64,000 bases of DNA from Lactuca virosa. Its lineage: Eukaryota > Streptophyta > Magnoliopsida > Asterales > Asteraceae. The notes under the pieces are model-generated. The model saw only the letters and a program-made list of their open reading frames with translations. It had not been told where the DNA came from and did not search any database. Positions 23,331-35,272 of the stretch are shown in pieces. Made by a program: the position numbers and the translations under genes. Every line of letters begins with the position of its first letter. Positions within the stretch are counted from its first letter, which is position 1. The stretch is taken from positions 408,118,299-408,182,298 of the forward strand of contig CAKMRJ010001112.1 of NCBI GenBank assembly GCA_928212115.1, written 5' to 3'.

Positions 23331-24166
23331 ATGTCTAGTTCTGACAACTATGATCTTCCTGAATCTTTTAGAAATAGCTTTCCTCATGAAGATGATGTTT
23401 CACGATTCGATCATGAAAATAGAAGTCATACTTCACTTCCTCCACCTCCTCCAATTATTCTCTCTGACCCACATATTCGTCGACTTGAAAAGTTCAAGGT
23501 CACTCAAACCTTATTGGCTAGCAAACACAAAGATGGAAAGTCTATGTGTGCACACGTCTTGGAGATGAAGTCACACATTGACAAGCTGGGAATGTTAGGT
23601 GTCGTTGTCACGAGAAAGTTGGTTGTTGACTTGGTTCTTCAATCACTTCCTAAGTCATATAGTGAGTTCATTAGAGATTACTATATGACAGACCGCGACA
23701 TGACCCTTATTGATCTTACATGTTTGCTAATTGCTGCTGAATCAGAAATGATTTGGCGCACTGGTAATGCAAATTTGATTGGAAGATCTACTTCCAAAAC
23801 TTCCATGGACATTAACAATTGACACATTGGAAGTCCAGAAAAGTCTTCTTTTCCCAATGGAAAGGGATCGACCATGGTCGAACCATTAGACCAAATAGTG
23901 AAGAGAAAGGCTAAGTCTGAGATTGTCCCGTGTGCCATTCTGAAAGAATCGGTTTGCTTCTACTGCCAAGAGAAGTGGCATTGGTTGCGAAGCTGCCTTA
24001 TTTACCTGAAGGATCACAAGGATGGTAAATTCAAAGTGTTTGACTCATCTTCAGGTAAGTCCACTATCTAACTCTATTAAGTTCCTATTTGTAGATTCTT
24101 AATACATGATGTGATAAGATCACATTTTGATGTTTTGTAGGATCGAAGAAGAAAAAGGAAGCTTAA
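23331..24166 (+). pseudogene. gag: Short Gag of element B, one in-frame stop, candidate spliced tail
   Basis: ATG at 23331 follows CCCTTGTAG. The protein begins MSSSDNYDLPESFRNSF, then a proline run (LPPPPPIILSDP), then the second half of copia capsid (MCAHVLEMKSHIDKLGMLG, SLPKSYSEFIRDYYMTDRD). A single TGA at 23820 interrupts it; the same frame continues to the zinc knuckle CFYCQEKWHWLRSC, where the usual Gly before His is Trp. Unspliced, it stops after GKSTI. Splicing 24055-24140 would instead end in GSKKKKEA. The N-terminal capsid half found in D's Gag is missing. Low decay compared with the surrounding pol fossils suggests gag stayed useful longer. Confidence 0.75.
24055..24140 (+). other. 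Candidate intron at the 3' end of gag, element B
   Basis: Donor TTCAG|GTAAGT, acceptor TTTTGTAG|GATC, 86 nt. The position relative to the zinc knuckle is the same as in C and E. Confidence 0.6.
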
Positions 24167-27100
24167 AGGAAGAGTAAGCTGAGTCTGATCGCAAAGAGAT
24201 GGATTTCGATCACAAGGTTCGATGATCGGATTTTTGAGCTGCTACTTAAGAGTTATGATAGATTGCTTAGAAATATATAGTAACATAGTTTTCATTTGTA
24301 ATTGCATTGTAAGGACAAGTTTTTTTCCGCAATTTTATAAATAAAGAAAATTTTGATTTTATCTTATTTTATATTTCCTTACAATAGCATTTGTTAAATT
24401 TGATGTTTGTATGTATCTACTTTTAGCAAAATGGATTTGATTCTTTCGTTTGTGGTAGTGTCAAAAAATTTACCAAATAAGGAAAGATTATCATCACCCA
24501 AGTTTCAATTGGATAGAAACTTGGAATCATGCGACTTGTATTATGTGATGAATGAGAACCTTCATCTTTGGGAAATTAATACTAATTCCTTGTTCACATG
24601 TATATGTGAGTTAAGTGAAGGACTAGGGGATTGGGTACACTTGGTTGTGCACTGGTCAGGTCCATCACAAAGAACAATAAGACTATTCGTCATGATTTAC
24701 TAAAAGTTTAGTGAATATGATTATGCTTACAATATTAAGTATAATTCTGAATCATTGAAAAGGTTTCAATGTATAGCAGAACGAATAAGAAGAATCAATT
24801 AGACAGAAAGATAAAAGTTTCTCCAATCTGAAAGGAAAGGATAGTACTTTAGTATCGTGTTTTATGATCATCTTAATGATTATAAAAACCATATCACAAT
24901 TGATCCTCAAAGGACACCTTAGTGCACTTGTATGGCTAAAAAGAGGAATGGGGAATTGTTGAAATGGTTAAATCAATTAAGGTGAGTCATACTTCGTTCC
25001 AATATCAAGTCTTAGAGTCATACTCCAAGATTATGCCTTGAGTGACATATCTTAAGTAGGTTTATAGCACATTTGTAATTGGTAGTTGTGATAAAACAAA
25101 GACCAACTAAGACCAATTGTGTGAAGTGTTTGTCTTGATAGGAATCCACACTAACTCTTGGATATTAGTTAGTCAAGGAATGTTTCTTGACAAGAGAAAC
25201 TTATATGCCAAGTAGTGAGTGGGAGTCTTAAAGATCTTGAAAAGTTTCAGGAACTAATCAAGAATAAACCTATTATTCATCGCTCGCACACGACTTAAGG
25301 TTTGTAACCTATCGTGTTGACATATTCTTGTTTTTGTGCCCATTCCAGTTAAATTTGACTATGCATGTGAGTTCTATGAGTTCTCATCTCTTTGCATAAG
25401 GCAACGCATCTTGATCAGTGAAAGTTCATTGATGAGTAAGGGTGAGTTGCTGAACAACCTGGAAGCAATGGTAGGCTCTTGGGCTACTAAATGACAAGAA
25501 ATTAAGATTGAACAAGTTTAGTCCATATGAGTTTGAATTTGTCATAGACCTTGTCTTATGATAATGGTTGGGAATGACAGATTCACACGGATAGGAACAC
25601 ATACACCATAAAATCTAAGTGTCATAAGGTTTCTCTCCAATTCATGAAAATGATTGTGAGGAAACGCTTTCATTAAGTAGATTTTAAGGAGATAGCAGTT
25701 GTCTTAATTGCGTTCTCAAATTCGATTATGATTACGGCATCCCTCTTCATAGTTCGAATTGTGAGAAATGGAAAATAGTTTGAACATTCGGGACTTACTG
25801 GCATAAGTTCTGAAATAGTTTAGACACACATATGAGCTTTCTTATAAAAAGTGTATGAACTTACATAAAGGATTATCGAAGCATCTCGTATCAGAAATCT
25901 GGACTATGGAAAGAAATTCAATAAATATTGATTTCTGGAAGTCCAGCTGATTTATGGATACATGTCAAAGCTAGTGGGAGCATAAATGTTATGCTAGTAA
26001 CAAAATAATTGTTATGCTATTGGGAGCATAATTATTATGGTAAGTGTTGCGAGTTAGCAATGTTATTTATAAGAAACAAAGTTCTAATTTGCAAAGTTGC
26101 AAAGGTTGAAAAGTTGTTTCGCTATAGTAAAGGAGAGGATACTTATACTTTATTTCAAATCTAAAAGCTTAGATTGAAGTATTAATCAAACTTAGTCATG
26201 AGTATATATGAATATCTGAAAATTCTATATATGGAAATGTTATAGCAAGAGACTGGTCAAGCATCATGTCTTTATGTAAGACATTATGAATCATATCCCA
26301 TATGCTACGGGTATAGGATCGATTACATATTCTATAATATTCATGTGTTCTAATTTTCCAAATGCCTAGGGCATTAAGAGGGAAAAGGGACTAGAACCGG
26401 ATATGACTAAAGTGGTTAAACAACAGTCAAGGACAATCTAAGGTTCGCTAAGGATCAGTTGCTGATGGACAGTTGGAAGTATAGTAATGGATGGACCATA
26501 TTGACATTATTATGAATAGACAGAATTCTATTAATAATGCATTGTCATATGGCAAATATGGAAATGTTTTCATAATGGGAGTTGGATATTAAGAATCTAT
26601 GTGTAGGTTAGAAACCTTTATGCAAGAAGGATGTTCAAAGGAATGTACTTTGCATTTGAGACTTTGCTTCCTTGGAATTGTTTTGTTATCAATCTCCAGT
26701 GGAAAGTTTTGTAATCTCGTTGGCAAAGTCTCTGGGACTTTGGTACCTCGACATTACAAAAGATACATTGCATGATAGCTTAGAATCTAACAAATTCTTA
26801 TAGTGGCAAGAATTAGGTATTCTTACACTAAGTAATAAAGATTTGGAATTGTGAAATGAGCATCATTGAAATGTTTTCAATTGATCTATTTCATAAAGTA
26901 AGGACCATATATAAACATAGTGTGCATTCTTGGAGCATGGGATAACTATTGTTTTAATTCAAGTATTAAGTTTATTAATCGAAACATTATACAATGAATA
27001 ATGTGTAATCAATATGGTGATTAAATAAAAGGTGTTTTATTTATATTCAAAAGTTTTGAGACCATATTGAATTCGATTATTCTTGTGTTTCACTTTGCAT

Positions 27101-27818
27101 GTTTTGACTTCCCAAGTAATAAGATTATTCAAACTATCCACAGTCGATCATACTTTGGAAGTAGGTATTGAGGTAAGACTGTCATGAATCCGTCTGTAGA
27201 TTGTCTAAAGTGTTTAGACATAGCACACGTTTGCTGCAGTGTTCATGAGTAATCCTGTAATAAGATTTGAGTATTGGAGTAAACCCACGCTCATCTGAAT
27301 CTCTTCATGGATTTCATCACGAGTGGTTGTGAGACAATAATATCTTATATTCTTGAAACGGAGACATATAGTTGCAGTTTACAAGTCGGTTGCACATTGA
27401 TGATATGTAAACGCACCAGTAACTTGGTGTTATAAAACATATTGTTGTGTGTGATTTGATAGTAAATAGAGCAAGCATATGAGTCGAAGTTTATCCGTTC
27501 CTTTTACCCTAAGAGGGATAAAAGCGATATCTGTGGGCCCCTCGATGATGTAGTGATGACACCCTGAGCGCTTGGCCAAGTCTGGACTGATTTGATTTGT
27601 TCAATTAGTCAGTTGCCATAAATCGGAAATCGGGAAACAACACATGGACAGAGAGAATCATTATAATTCATGTCTCATGTCCATACGATATCTAGAATGG
27701 AGGAATATATGATCCCTTATCTAAAGGATGTGTCGGAGTTCGTCAGCGGCTTTTAAGAGCTACGATTGCTAGTCGGGTTTTGAAGTCGTACTTGCAGTTA
27801 TAGTTATTAGACTTATCC
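24167..27818 (+). other. Decayed pol and 3' non-coding region of element B
   Basis: No supportable open frame. Fossil pol signatures survive: a stretch at 25937-25985 translating near WIHVKASGS, matching the copia RT segment VYIKASGS, and one near 26297-26335 resembling PYASAVGSIMYA. From about 27080 to the polypurine tract the sequence matches the 3' non-coding region of D, C and E. Confidence 0.65.
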
Positions 27819-27829
27819 AAGTGGGAGAC

Positions 27830-28599
27830 TGTTGGATTAGGTGTCTAAGCCCATAACTATAATTGTTATGTACTTGAGCCGAGAGTCGCATGGTCCTTTT
27901 GGGTTGCATTCACTAGGGCAATTTGATAGGATGGATATTTGAGAAAGAAGTTATTTGTGATTTATTAATATATTATAAGTATAATATATTAATTGAGGAA
28001 TCATATTATTTAATTAGTATTGATCAAGAATTAATTTGGAATTAATTTAGTGATCAAAAGAGACTAATTAAATTAATGGGGACTGATTATGTAAATCAGT
28101 GATACATATGGTTTTTGCAATTGATCCATGATGGACTAAGTTTATGTGAGAGTCCATGAAGAGTTAGTCCATATGAGTTATTGGATCATAAGCCTAAGTG
28201 TAAGAATTAGGGTTTACATATGACTCTTAGAATTTTACACTATATATGTATTCCTTAAACCCTAAAATTGTGACTTGTATATTCCATGAAGAGTATCGCC
28301 GATTTTTGGTGTGTCTAACCTCTCTCTCAACGTCCTCCATTTGTTCATGGTGTGTTGTGACTCCATTAGAGGTGCAACATTTGGGGCACTAAGCTCTTGA
28401 AAGGCCAAAACTCTACAAGCTACAACAAAGAGGTAATTGTCTAACTTGTTTTTATGTTTCAAATATCAAGTTGTATGCTAGTTATAGGTTTCATGCTTTG
28501 GATATTTTTTTGTTGCATGTATAACTAGAGAAAACTTAGATCCAAAGCAATTGGGTTGTATGTGCACCATAGGGATGTTAAAGTACATAAAACCCAACA
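27830..28599 (+). repeat. 3' LTR of element B
   Basis: TGTTGGATTAGGTGTC to AAAACCCAACA, 770 bp. This is the reverse-complement counterpart of the LTRs of C, D and E, with the same terminal TGTTGG/CCAACA inverted repeat. A TATA-like run lies near 28240. Confidence 0.9.
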
Positions 28600-30053
28600 G
28601 TAACTTCAGATCTAGACTCCCCTGGGTCCCTATAGCCATAAAGTTATGAGATTTGGCATGCTTGGGCCTTTCCCTTTAAGTTAACCTTTCCCTTAGTCTA
28701 GTTTTGGCATTTAGGACCATGCATGTACGTAAAGTTTGCAACTTTACATGGAAATCATGCCGTAGGAGTTTGGATCTGCAATATGGAGCTTTGGGGTGGC
28801 TTAAAAACATCTGTATAAGAAATGGACTGCATGAACTCGACGAGTTGCTTATCTGACTCGACGATTCGCATGAAGGTTGTCCGTATTTGATTATGCATGA
28901 ACTCGGCGAGTCAGTAAGAGGACTCGATGAGTCAGTTACGGTTTTCGGCGACATCTGGACACACATGGACTCGACGAGTTGATTGAAAACTCGGCGAGTC
29001 AGTCAGGGTTTTATGACTTTCCTGAGTTCTTGAATAAGTTGACGAGTTGCTAGATGCACTCGACGAGTCGGGTCAACATGGACCGTTGACTTTGACCCTT
29101 GACTTTGACTTTGACCAAGGGATGACCAATTGGACTTTCGAGGGTATTTTGGTAATTTGGGAATTTATGGAAGTTGATCATTGGTGGATATAGGTGTTGG
29201 ACATGGAGCTGCATTTGGTGGAGTTTGACTTTATCACTTCGAGCTACTCGTGAGGTGAGTTTTCCTCACTATATCAACAGGGTCTAAGGCAACAATGTCG
29301 GCCCTTTTCGGATTTGTATCCGGGTTATTACATGATATGCTTATTGATTTACATCCTGGTAGTTAGGATGGTGATATGCTTAGTGACCTGGTTAGGTCGG
29401 TATCCTGGTATATAGGATGATGTTATGTTAGTGACCGGTTTGGTCTGTATCCTGGTTATAGGATGTTGCTATGATGGTGATATGTTAGATCGGTTTGACT
29501 GTTATATATGCTAGCGTATGATATTTATGTGCACATGTTTGTTTGATTGGGGGTTGGGTTGAGGCGGTCCTGCTTTGTGCTGAAGGCCAACATACCCAGG
29601 GCGGTCCGGATAGACTATAGGCCCGGGAGGGCATACTAGTCAGGCCGAAGGCCCGAAGAGCGGTCCGGATAGGCTGTAGCCCCTGCGAGGTGGTCCAGAC
29701 GTGCCGAAGGCTCGGAGAGCGATCCAGATAGGCTGAAGGCCTACGAGGCGGTCCAGTCAGGCTGAAGGCTCATTATGCATGGTGTTTGCTTATATGGTAC
29801 TGATATGTTTTATGGGGTTGGTATTTTGGGGGTAACTCACTAAGCCTTAGAGCTTACATTTATCGATTATTGTTTCAGGTACTTCTGATGATCGCGGGAA
29901 GGCGAAGGCGTGATCGTGCACCTCAATATGTTTTATGATTTTATTCTAGGAAAACTCCGACATTAAACCATTTTGAAAACATGTTTGTAATAATTATTGG
30001 TTTTTGAATGACTTAAAAAGTTTTAAATTGGCTTGAATTTTATGGATGTTACA
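28600..30053 (+). repeat. Gypsy (chromovirus) LTR 3' fragment 'H'
   Basis: Aligns with F's LTR from its GTAACTTCAGATCT segment to the end TATGGATGTTACA. Contains repeated ACTCGACGAGT-type palindromes (about 28830-29080), tandem GGTATCCTGGT...AGGATG repeats, GGCGGTCCAG repeats, and a GAG|GTGAGT ... TTTCAG|GTAC donor/acceptor pair (29255-29878). Its 5' portion is missing because element B abuts it. Confidence 0.8.
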
Positions 30054-30055
30054 CC

Positions 30056-32405
30056 GAATCTGATTTTTCAGACAATGAACTTACCAAAGAAGAATATGCT
30101 TTGATGGTGTCTAATCCCAAAAAGTTCATCAAAAAGAATTTTGGTCGATGCAAGAACAGGAACAGGCAGGGAAGCTTTAGTTTAAAAAAGACAAGAGAAG
30201 AGAGCTTCAAGAATTCTCAAAAGGATGAGGACAAGCAGAGAAAAAGCTTCTGGGAGATTTAGGCTATGACTGCAATTTCTGTCATGGCAAGAATCATTTT
30301 GCCAAAGAATGTATGCTGAGAAGGATGAATGAAAAGAAAGAAAAATAGAAGGACGAAGCTTACTATCTTCAAAAGATAGAGGAGCTTAGGAAGAAGAGTG
30401 ATGTGAACGCAAAGCCAGCTTTGATTGTGCAGGAAGGTGGTGATGAATCTGGACATGTTGAAGTATGGTCCACAGATTCAGAAGATGAGGAGGTTCAAAA
30501 ACCCACACATGGTGGGTGTTTTGTGGCAAAGTCTGAAGTGCAGGAGTACGAAGGAAGATGTTTGATGGTTCAGAGTAGGATTTTGGAACAGAAGGGCTAT
30601 GCGACCGATGGCGGCCAGGTGAAAGAATGTGAGAAGGTCATCAATAAGGAACACTCCATACTCCAATATCTTAATATTCCTGTTACTCGTTATGAAACCG
30701 AACTAGACGATTTGAATTATATTGTTTCTAATATTAGCGATATTTTAAATCAAACTCGTCTTAGTAATGCTAATTTAACTGATCAAATCAGCAGGGTAAC
30801 AAATAAAAGTGAAGAAAGAAGAATGTGGATAGAGAAGTTGGAATTAGAGCTCACTAGGTCAAAGGATGATGTCACTTATCTTAAGAGAGTCAATTTAGCT
30901 CTTTTGAAATAAAGAAATAGTTTATGTTTAATTGCTAAGAGTTTATATTTCAATATCACTCAACTGCATCTTGATTGTGAAATAGGTAAAAGCGTACACA
31001 AAATGATTTTACCATTTCTTGAGTTGAAAGAGGTTGAAATCAATGCAGAACGCTATAAGTGTGAATCTATTTTTTCTTCTGATGATGTTTCCGATTCGTA
31101 CAAAATTGGGATTGACAAAATAGAAGCATACATTCAGTCCAAAGAACATAAGAATGTGTTGAAACAAATGTTGAATGATAAGGATAAAGCACAAATTAAA
31201 TATAATACTGTGCAAAAATTTTACTCGTTGTGCTCAAAATTAAGTTCAGAAAATACTTTTGATACTGAAAACGTTTCTGAATTTGATGAAAGCGACATGA
31301 GTGAAATTTGTGTAGAGGATGAAATAGATTGTTCTGAGTTTGTACAAAATGAGGTTGAACCAAAGAAAAAGTTGGTTTCTAAAAATTCAATTGAATACGT
31401 TCGTGTTGTTTAAAATAAAGGTTCAGAATTTTTAAAAGCAAAAGCCACAGTTTTTCCGAAAGTAAAAACAGTTCCGAATCAAGTTTTCGTAAAAACAGGA
31501 CTGAACAAAAAATGACACTTCATAACTAACGTCCCTAGTAGATAATGATAATGGAGAAGGGTGCGATGAATTCTTTTGGTCAGGACCTATTGACAATGCA
31601 GATGAAACCAAATGTCTTTCTGAAATGACCTCATGGAAAACGAAAGTGAGATATGTTGCAGAACCTCTGAATCATGTGAATCATTGTTACGATAAGGCAG
31701 AGCCATGTGGCACGAAGGATATTCCTAATGAGATCTCTTCGGAACAAACTGACACTCCAGTCACAAAAGAGAAACCTAAAACAAACATCCATAAGTCAGT
31801 GAGGAATTGATTGCTAAGAAACGACAACTGAATGCTAGATATAGGAAGAACTTGCAAGAAAGAAAACGTTTCTGGAAAAATAAGAATTCCAATCAAAATT
31901 CTGTTAATTCAAAAAGATCTTCAACTCAAAATACAAATTCTTCTCCAATTCAGAAACCGAAATCAAAACCTTTTTCCAAACCTCAGGTTTCAAAACCACA
32001 AGTTTCTAGACCAATTGAAAATCCTAAATCCAATTGTCCTCCTAAAACACATATTTCAAAATCTTTCAACACATCAAAAGATTTTAAGGGAAAAAGTAAA
32101 ATGGTTTCGGAACCTGAGATTTCTCTCGAGGAATACGAAGCTAACTTGAAAAAGGAGGAAAAGGCATTTGCGAAAAAAGATGGCTAAGAAAACCAAAGAA
32201 TTTATTCAATGAAAAGCTAATATAGTTGAAACTAATCTTGGTGCGCATAAAATGAAGGTTTTTAAAATATTTAAATCGGAGAATAAAGTTTTGCTAAAAA
32301 TATCTTTTTGGGTTGATAAGAATAAAATTTTTCCTGTACTTAAGAAATCCTCACAAGGACCCAAGAAGGTTTGGGTTCCTAAATCTCTCTGAATTTTATA
32401 GGTAA
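30056..32405 (+). pseudogene. gag: SIRE-type gag, C-terminal part (element G)
   Basis: Starts in mid-protein with SDNELTKEEYALMVSNPKKF. A CCHC knuckle CNFCHGKNHFAKEC lies near 30270-30310, followed by MLRRMNEKKEK and a stop. Beyond it is a long charged region with predicted coiled coil (30403-30912; WIEKLELELTRSKDDVTYL), an acidic segment (31003-31413) and a Lys/Ser/Pro-rich tail (31807-32187). Several stops and frameshifts. The upstream capsid domain was lost with the insertion or deletion at H. SIRE/Maximus Gags are long with extended C-terminal regions, which fits. Confidence 0.75.
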
Positions 32406-33835
32406 TACGTGACGAATAGTACGACTCTGAATGGTACATCGACAGTGGCTGTTCGCGTCACATGACAGGAAAGAGAGAAGAATTGAGAGAATTTTGATCG
32501 TTGAAGGATGGTGGCAGAGTAAAGTTTGGAAGGAACACTACAAGAGAAATCAAAGGCTATGGGATGATTACGAATGGAGAATTCTCCATTTGGAAGGTGG
32601 CATATGTAGAAGGCCTACAATATAACTTAGTAAGTGTTTCTCAATTGGTTGTAGGTACTGGGCTGAAAGTGTCATTCGATGATGAAGGGTCAGAGAGAAT
32701 AGAGAAGAAATCAAAAGCAGTGCTTCTGAAATCCAAAAGAAAGGGATAGATGTATCCTTTGAACTTGAAACCTATCACAGGGAAGCCAACCATTTTCCTT
32801 CTTACGAAAGCATCTACAGATGATAGTTGGTTATGGCATCGAAGGCTCTCACATCTGAATTTCAAGGATATCAACAAAATAGTACTTGGCGATCTTGTGC
32901 GAGGACTCTTTCTTCTAAAGTTCGAGAAGGAACATTTGTGTGCTGCTTGTGAGCTAGGAAAGAAAAGTAGAAAGAGTCACTTGACAATCATCAATACCAA
33001 AATAATCGAGCCACTGGAACTTTTACATATTGATCTTTGTGGCCCATCTGCCATCAAAAGCATTGGTGGTAATAAGTATATTCTGGTTATTGTTGATGAC
33101 TTTTCAAGATTTACGTGGGTTTTTTTTCTTATACAAAAATCAGATGCCACTTCGAAGCTGAAGGATTTCATCAAGCAGATCGAGCTTCAATTGCGAAAGT
33201 CCGTTCGGAAAGTTCGCAGTGATAACAGTTCTAAATTCCAAAACCAAGTGTTTGAAGAATTCTTGATTGAAAAAGGGGTTGCTCATAACTTCTCTGCTCC
33301 TTACACTCCACAGCAGAACAATGTTGTTGAAAGAAGAAACCGCTCTCTTTGCAAAGCTGCTAGGACAATGTTATCCTTTGCGAATCTTCCGCTTTACTTT
33401 CGGGCTGATGCTATCGGAACTGCATGTTTCACTCAGAATCGCTCTCTGATCAATAAAAGATTCCTAATCACACCTTATGAGATTCTAAATAAACAAAAAC
33501 CTAATGTTAAGTTCTTTCATGTCTTTGGTTCCAAGTGTTTTATATTCAATTCCAAAGAGCATAGGAACAAATTCGATGTGAAAGCAGACGAAGGAATCTT
33601 TTTAGGGTACTCTTTTACTTCGAAGGCATTTAGGGTTCTGAACAAGAAATCCAAAAAGATTGAGGAAACCTATTATGTCACCTTTGACGATAATTATCAG
33701 AAGAAGTATCAGAATGCTGGTTGCCAATCTAACGAAATATTTCCATCAACTCCGTCTCCGACGGTTCCTCTGATGAACTTATATGAGGAATTCAAGAATT
33801 TGTTTGATGAGCTAGAAAAAGCTATTTCTTCATAA
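32406..33835 (+). pseudogene. pol: Copia protease and integrase (element G)
   Basis: Protease motif WYIDSGCSRHMTG (catalytic D-S-G) near 32430-32470, then a frameshifted stretch with LQYNLVSVSQL, a TAG at 32747 and an open integrase frame from 32750. Integrase shows the zinc segment LWHRRLSHLNFKDINK...CAACELGKKSRKSH and a catalytic core with HIDLCGPS, VRSDNSSKF and NNVVERRNRSL (D, D, E). The usual RSDNG(G/T)EF is altered to RSDNSSKF, so activity is doubtful even where the frame is open. Confidence 0.9.
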
Positions 33836-34758
33836 TCAAATAGAAAAGAGCCACCAATTCATGAGGCTTCTGAAATTCTACCTCAACCACAAGCTACTAA
33901 TGCTCCAGTTTAGGGGGAGGGTTCCACTTCAACCTTCACAATGGATACACCTATTCCGGGGGAGAATTCAGACCCAGAAGTCAACACTGATATTCCATTC
34001 CAGGGGGAGGATCCAACTCCGAACATAGAGTCCCATGCATACTTCCAGGGGGAGGATCCGATTCCGATTGATGATTCTGATCCGATTTTGAATGAAGATT
34101 CTGATGTACAATCGCAATTTGAGGAAGTTGTTTCGGAACTCAATCCATCATATGATGCGAACTATCCACCTATGTCCAGTTGGACTAAAGATCATCCAAA
34201 AAGTCAAGTTATTAGAGACTCATCCTCAGGTGTTCTTACGAGAGCTCAACAAAAAGACAAACAAACTGCATTATTCTCCAAAATGGAATTTTGCATGTTT
34301 AATTCATTTATTTCCAAGATAGATCCTAAAACTGTGAAGATTGCTCTTGATAATTCAGATTGGGTGCAAGCTATACACGAAGAACTCCATGAGTTTGAGC
34401 GCGACAAAGTTTGGCGATTGATCCCAACTCCAAAGGATGCATCAATGGTAGGATTAAAATGGGTATTTCGGAATAAGCTTGACAAGGACGGAAACGTGAT
34501 TCGGAACAAGGCACGATTAGTTATTAAAGATTATTTCCAAGAGGAAGGTATAGACTATGAAGAAACATTTTCACCGGTTGCAAGGCTGGAATCTGTTTAG
34601 ATTTTCCTTGCCTATACAACTCACAAGAATTTCGAAGTCTATCAAATGGACGTGAAATGTGTGTTTCTAAATGGTGAACTATAAGAAACAGTTTATGTGG
34701 AACAGCCACCAGGTTCGTAAATGAGAAATATCCAAATCATTGCTACGTTTTAGATAAG
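33836..34758 (+). pseudogene. pol: Copia RT, N-terminal part, with acidic repeat linker (element G)
   Basis: A linker with repeated FQGEDPxP units (33941-34090) is followed by RT: WVQAIHEELHEFERDKVW, GLKWVFRNKLDKDGNVIRNK, EEGIDYEETFSPVARLES. A TAG at about 34600 and a frameshift near 34710 follow. The linker DNA contains four GGGGGAG-type purine tracts (33913, 33958, 34004, 34048). RT is then split by the hAT-like element at 34767. Confidence 0.85.
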
Positions 34759-34766
34759 GCTGTGTA

Positions 34767-35264
34767 TAGGGCTGTAAATGAACCGAACGAACACGAACGT
34801 GGCTTGTTCATGTTCGTTCGTTTAAGTTAACCGAACAAATGAAAGAACATGAATGGTTAAACGAATGGGTCTTCTTGTTCATGTTCGTTCGTTTAACAAA
34901 TTACATTGTTCATGTTCGTTCGTTTATGTTCGTGAACATGCTAAACGAACAAAAACAAACGAACAAAGATAAACGAACATATATGAACATAAATGAACAT
35001 ATAATATAGTAATGTAATCAAACACAATTAAACATATATGAAGATAAAAGGAACTTATATGAACGAACATATACAAACATAAACGAACAACATAAACGAA
35101 CGTTTATGAACATAATTGAACGAACGAGACCATTGTTCATGTTCGTTCGTTTAACTAAACGAACGAGAATTTGTGTTCATGTTCGTTCGTTTATTAAATA
35201 AACGAACTTCCCGCCTAACGGTTCACGAACAGTTCGTTGAACGTTCAATTCGTTTACAGCCCTA
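34767..35264. mobile_element. Non-autonomous hAT-like DNA transposon, 498 bp
   Basis: Perfect 8-bp target duplication GCTGTGTA (34759-34766 and 35265-35272). Terminal inverted repeats start TAGGGCTGTAAA at both ends. The interior is saturated with GTTCGTTCGTTTA/AAACGAACGAAC motifs in both orientations. No coding capacity. Removing it rejoins the RT segment DKAVYCLKQAP. Confidence 0.92.
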
Positions 35265-35272
35265 GCTGTGTA

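Larger units (their letters stand above)
21528..28599 (+). mobile_element. Gag-only Ty1/copia-derived element 'B' (non-autonomous), 5' LTR truncated
   Basis: 5' LTR remnant (21528-21651), primer-binding site TGGTATCAGA at 21653, structured leader, a nearly intact short gag (23331-24166), about 3.65 kb of decayed pol and 3' non-coding sequence, polypurine tract AAGTGGGAGAC (27819-27829) and a full 3' LTR of 770 bp (27830-28599). The five bases after it, GTAAC, are the candidate right target duplication; the left one is lost with the truncated end. Plus-strand relative of C and E. Confidence 0.88.

Noticed and set aside
24407..24703. 98-codon open frame in B as a possible accessory protein
   Set aside because: The DNA is conserved in C and E but the frame is broken by several stops in C, so conservation is not at protein level.
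30259..30456. Minus-strand hydrophobic ORF as a membrane protein
   Set aside because: It is the antisense of the SIRE gag zinc-knuckle region; hydrophobicity comes from reading AAG/AAA/GAA codons backwards.
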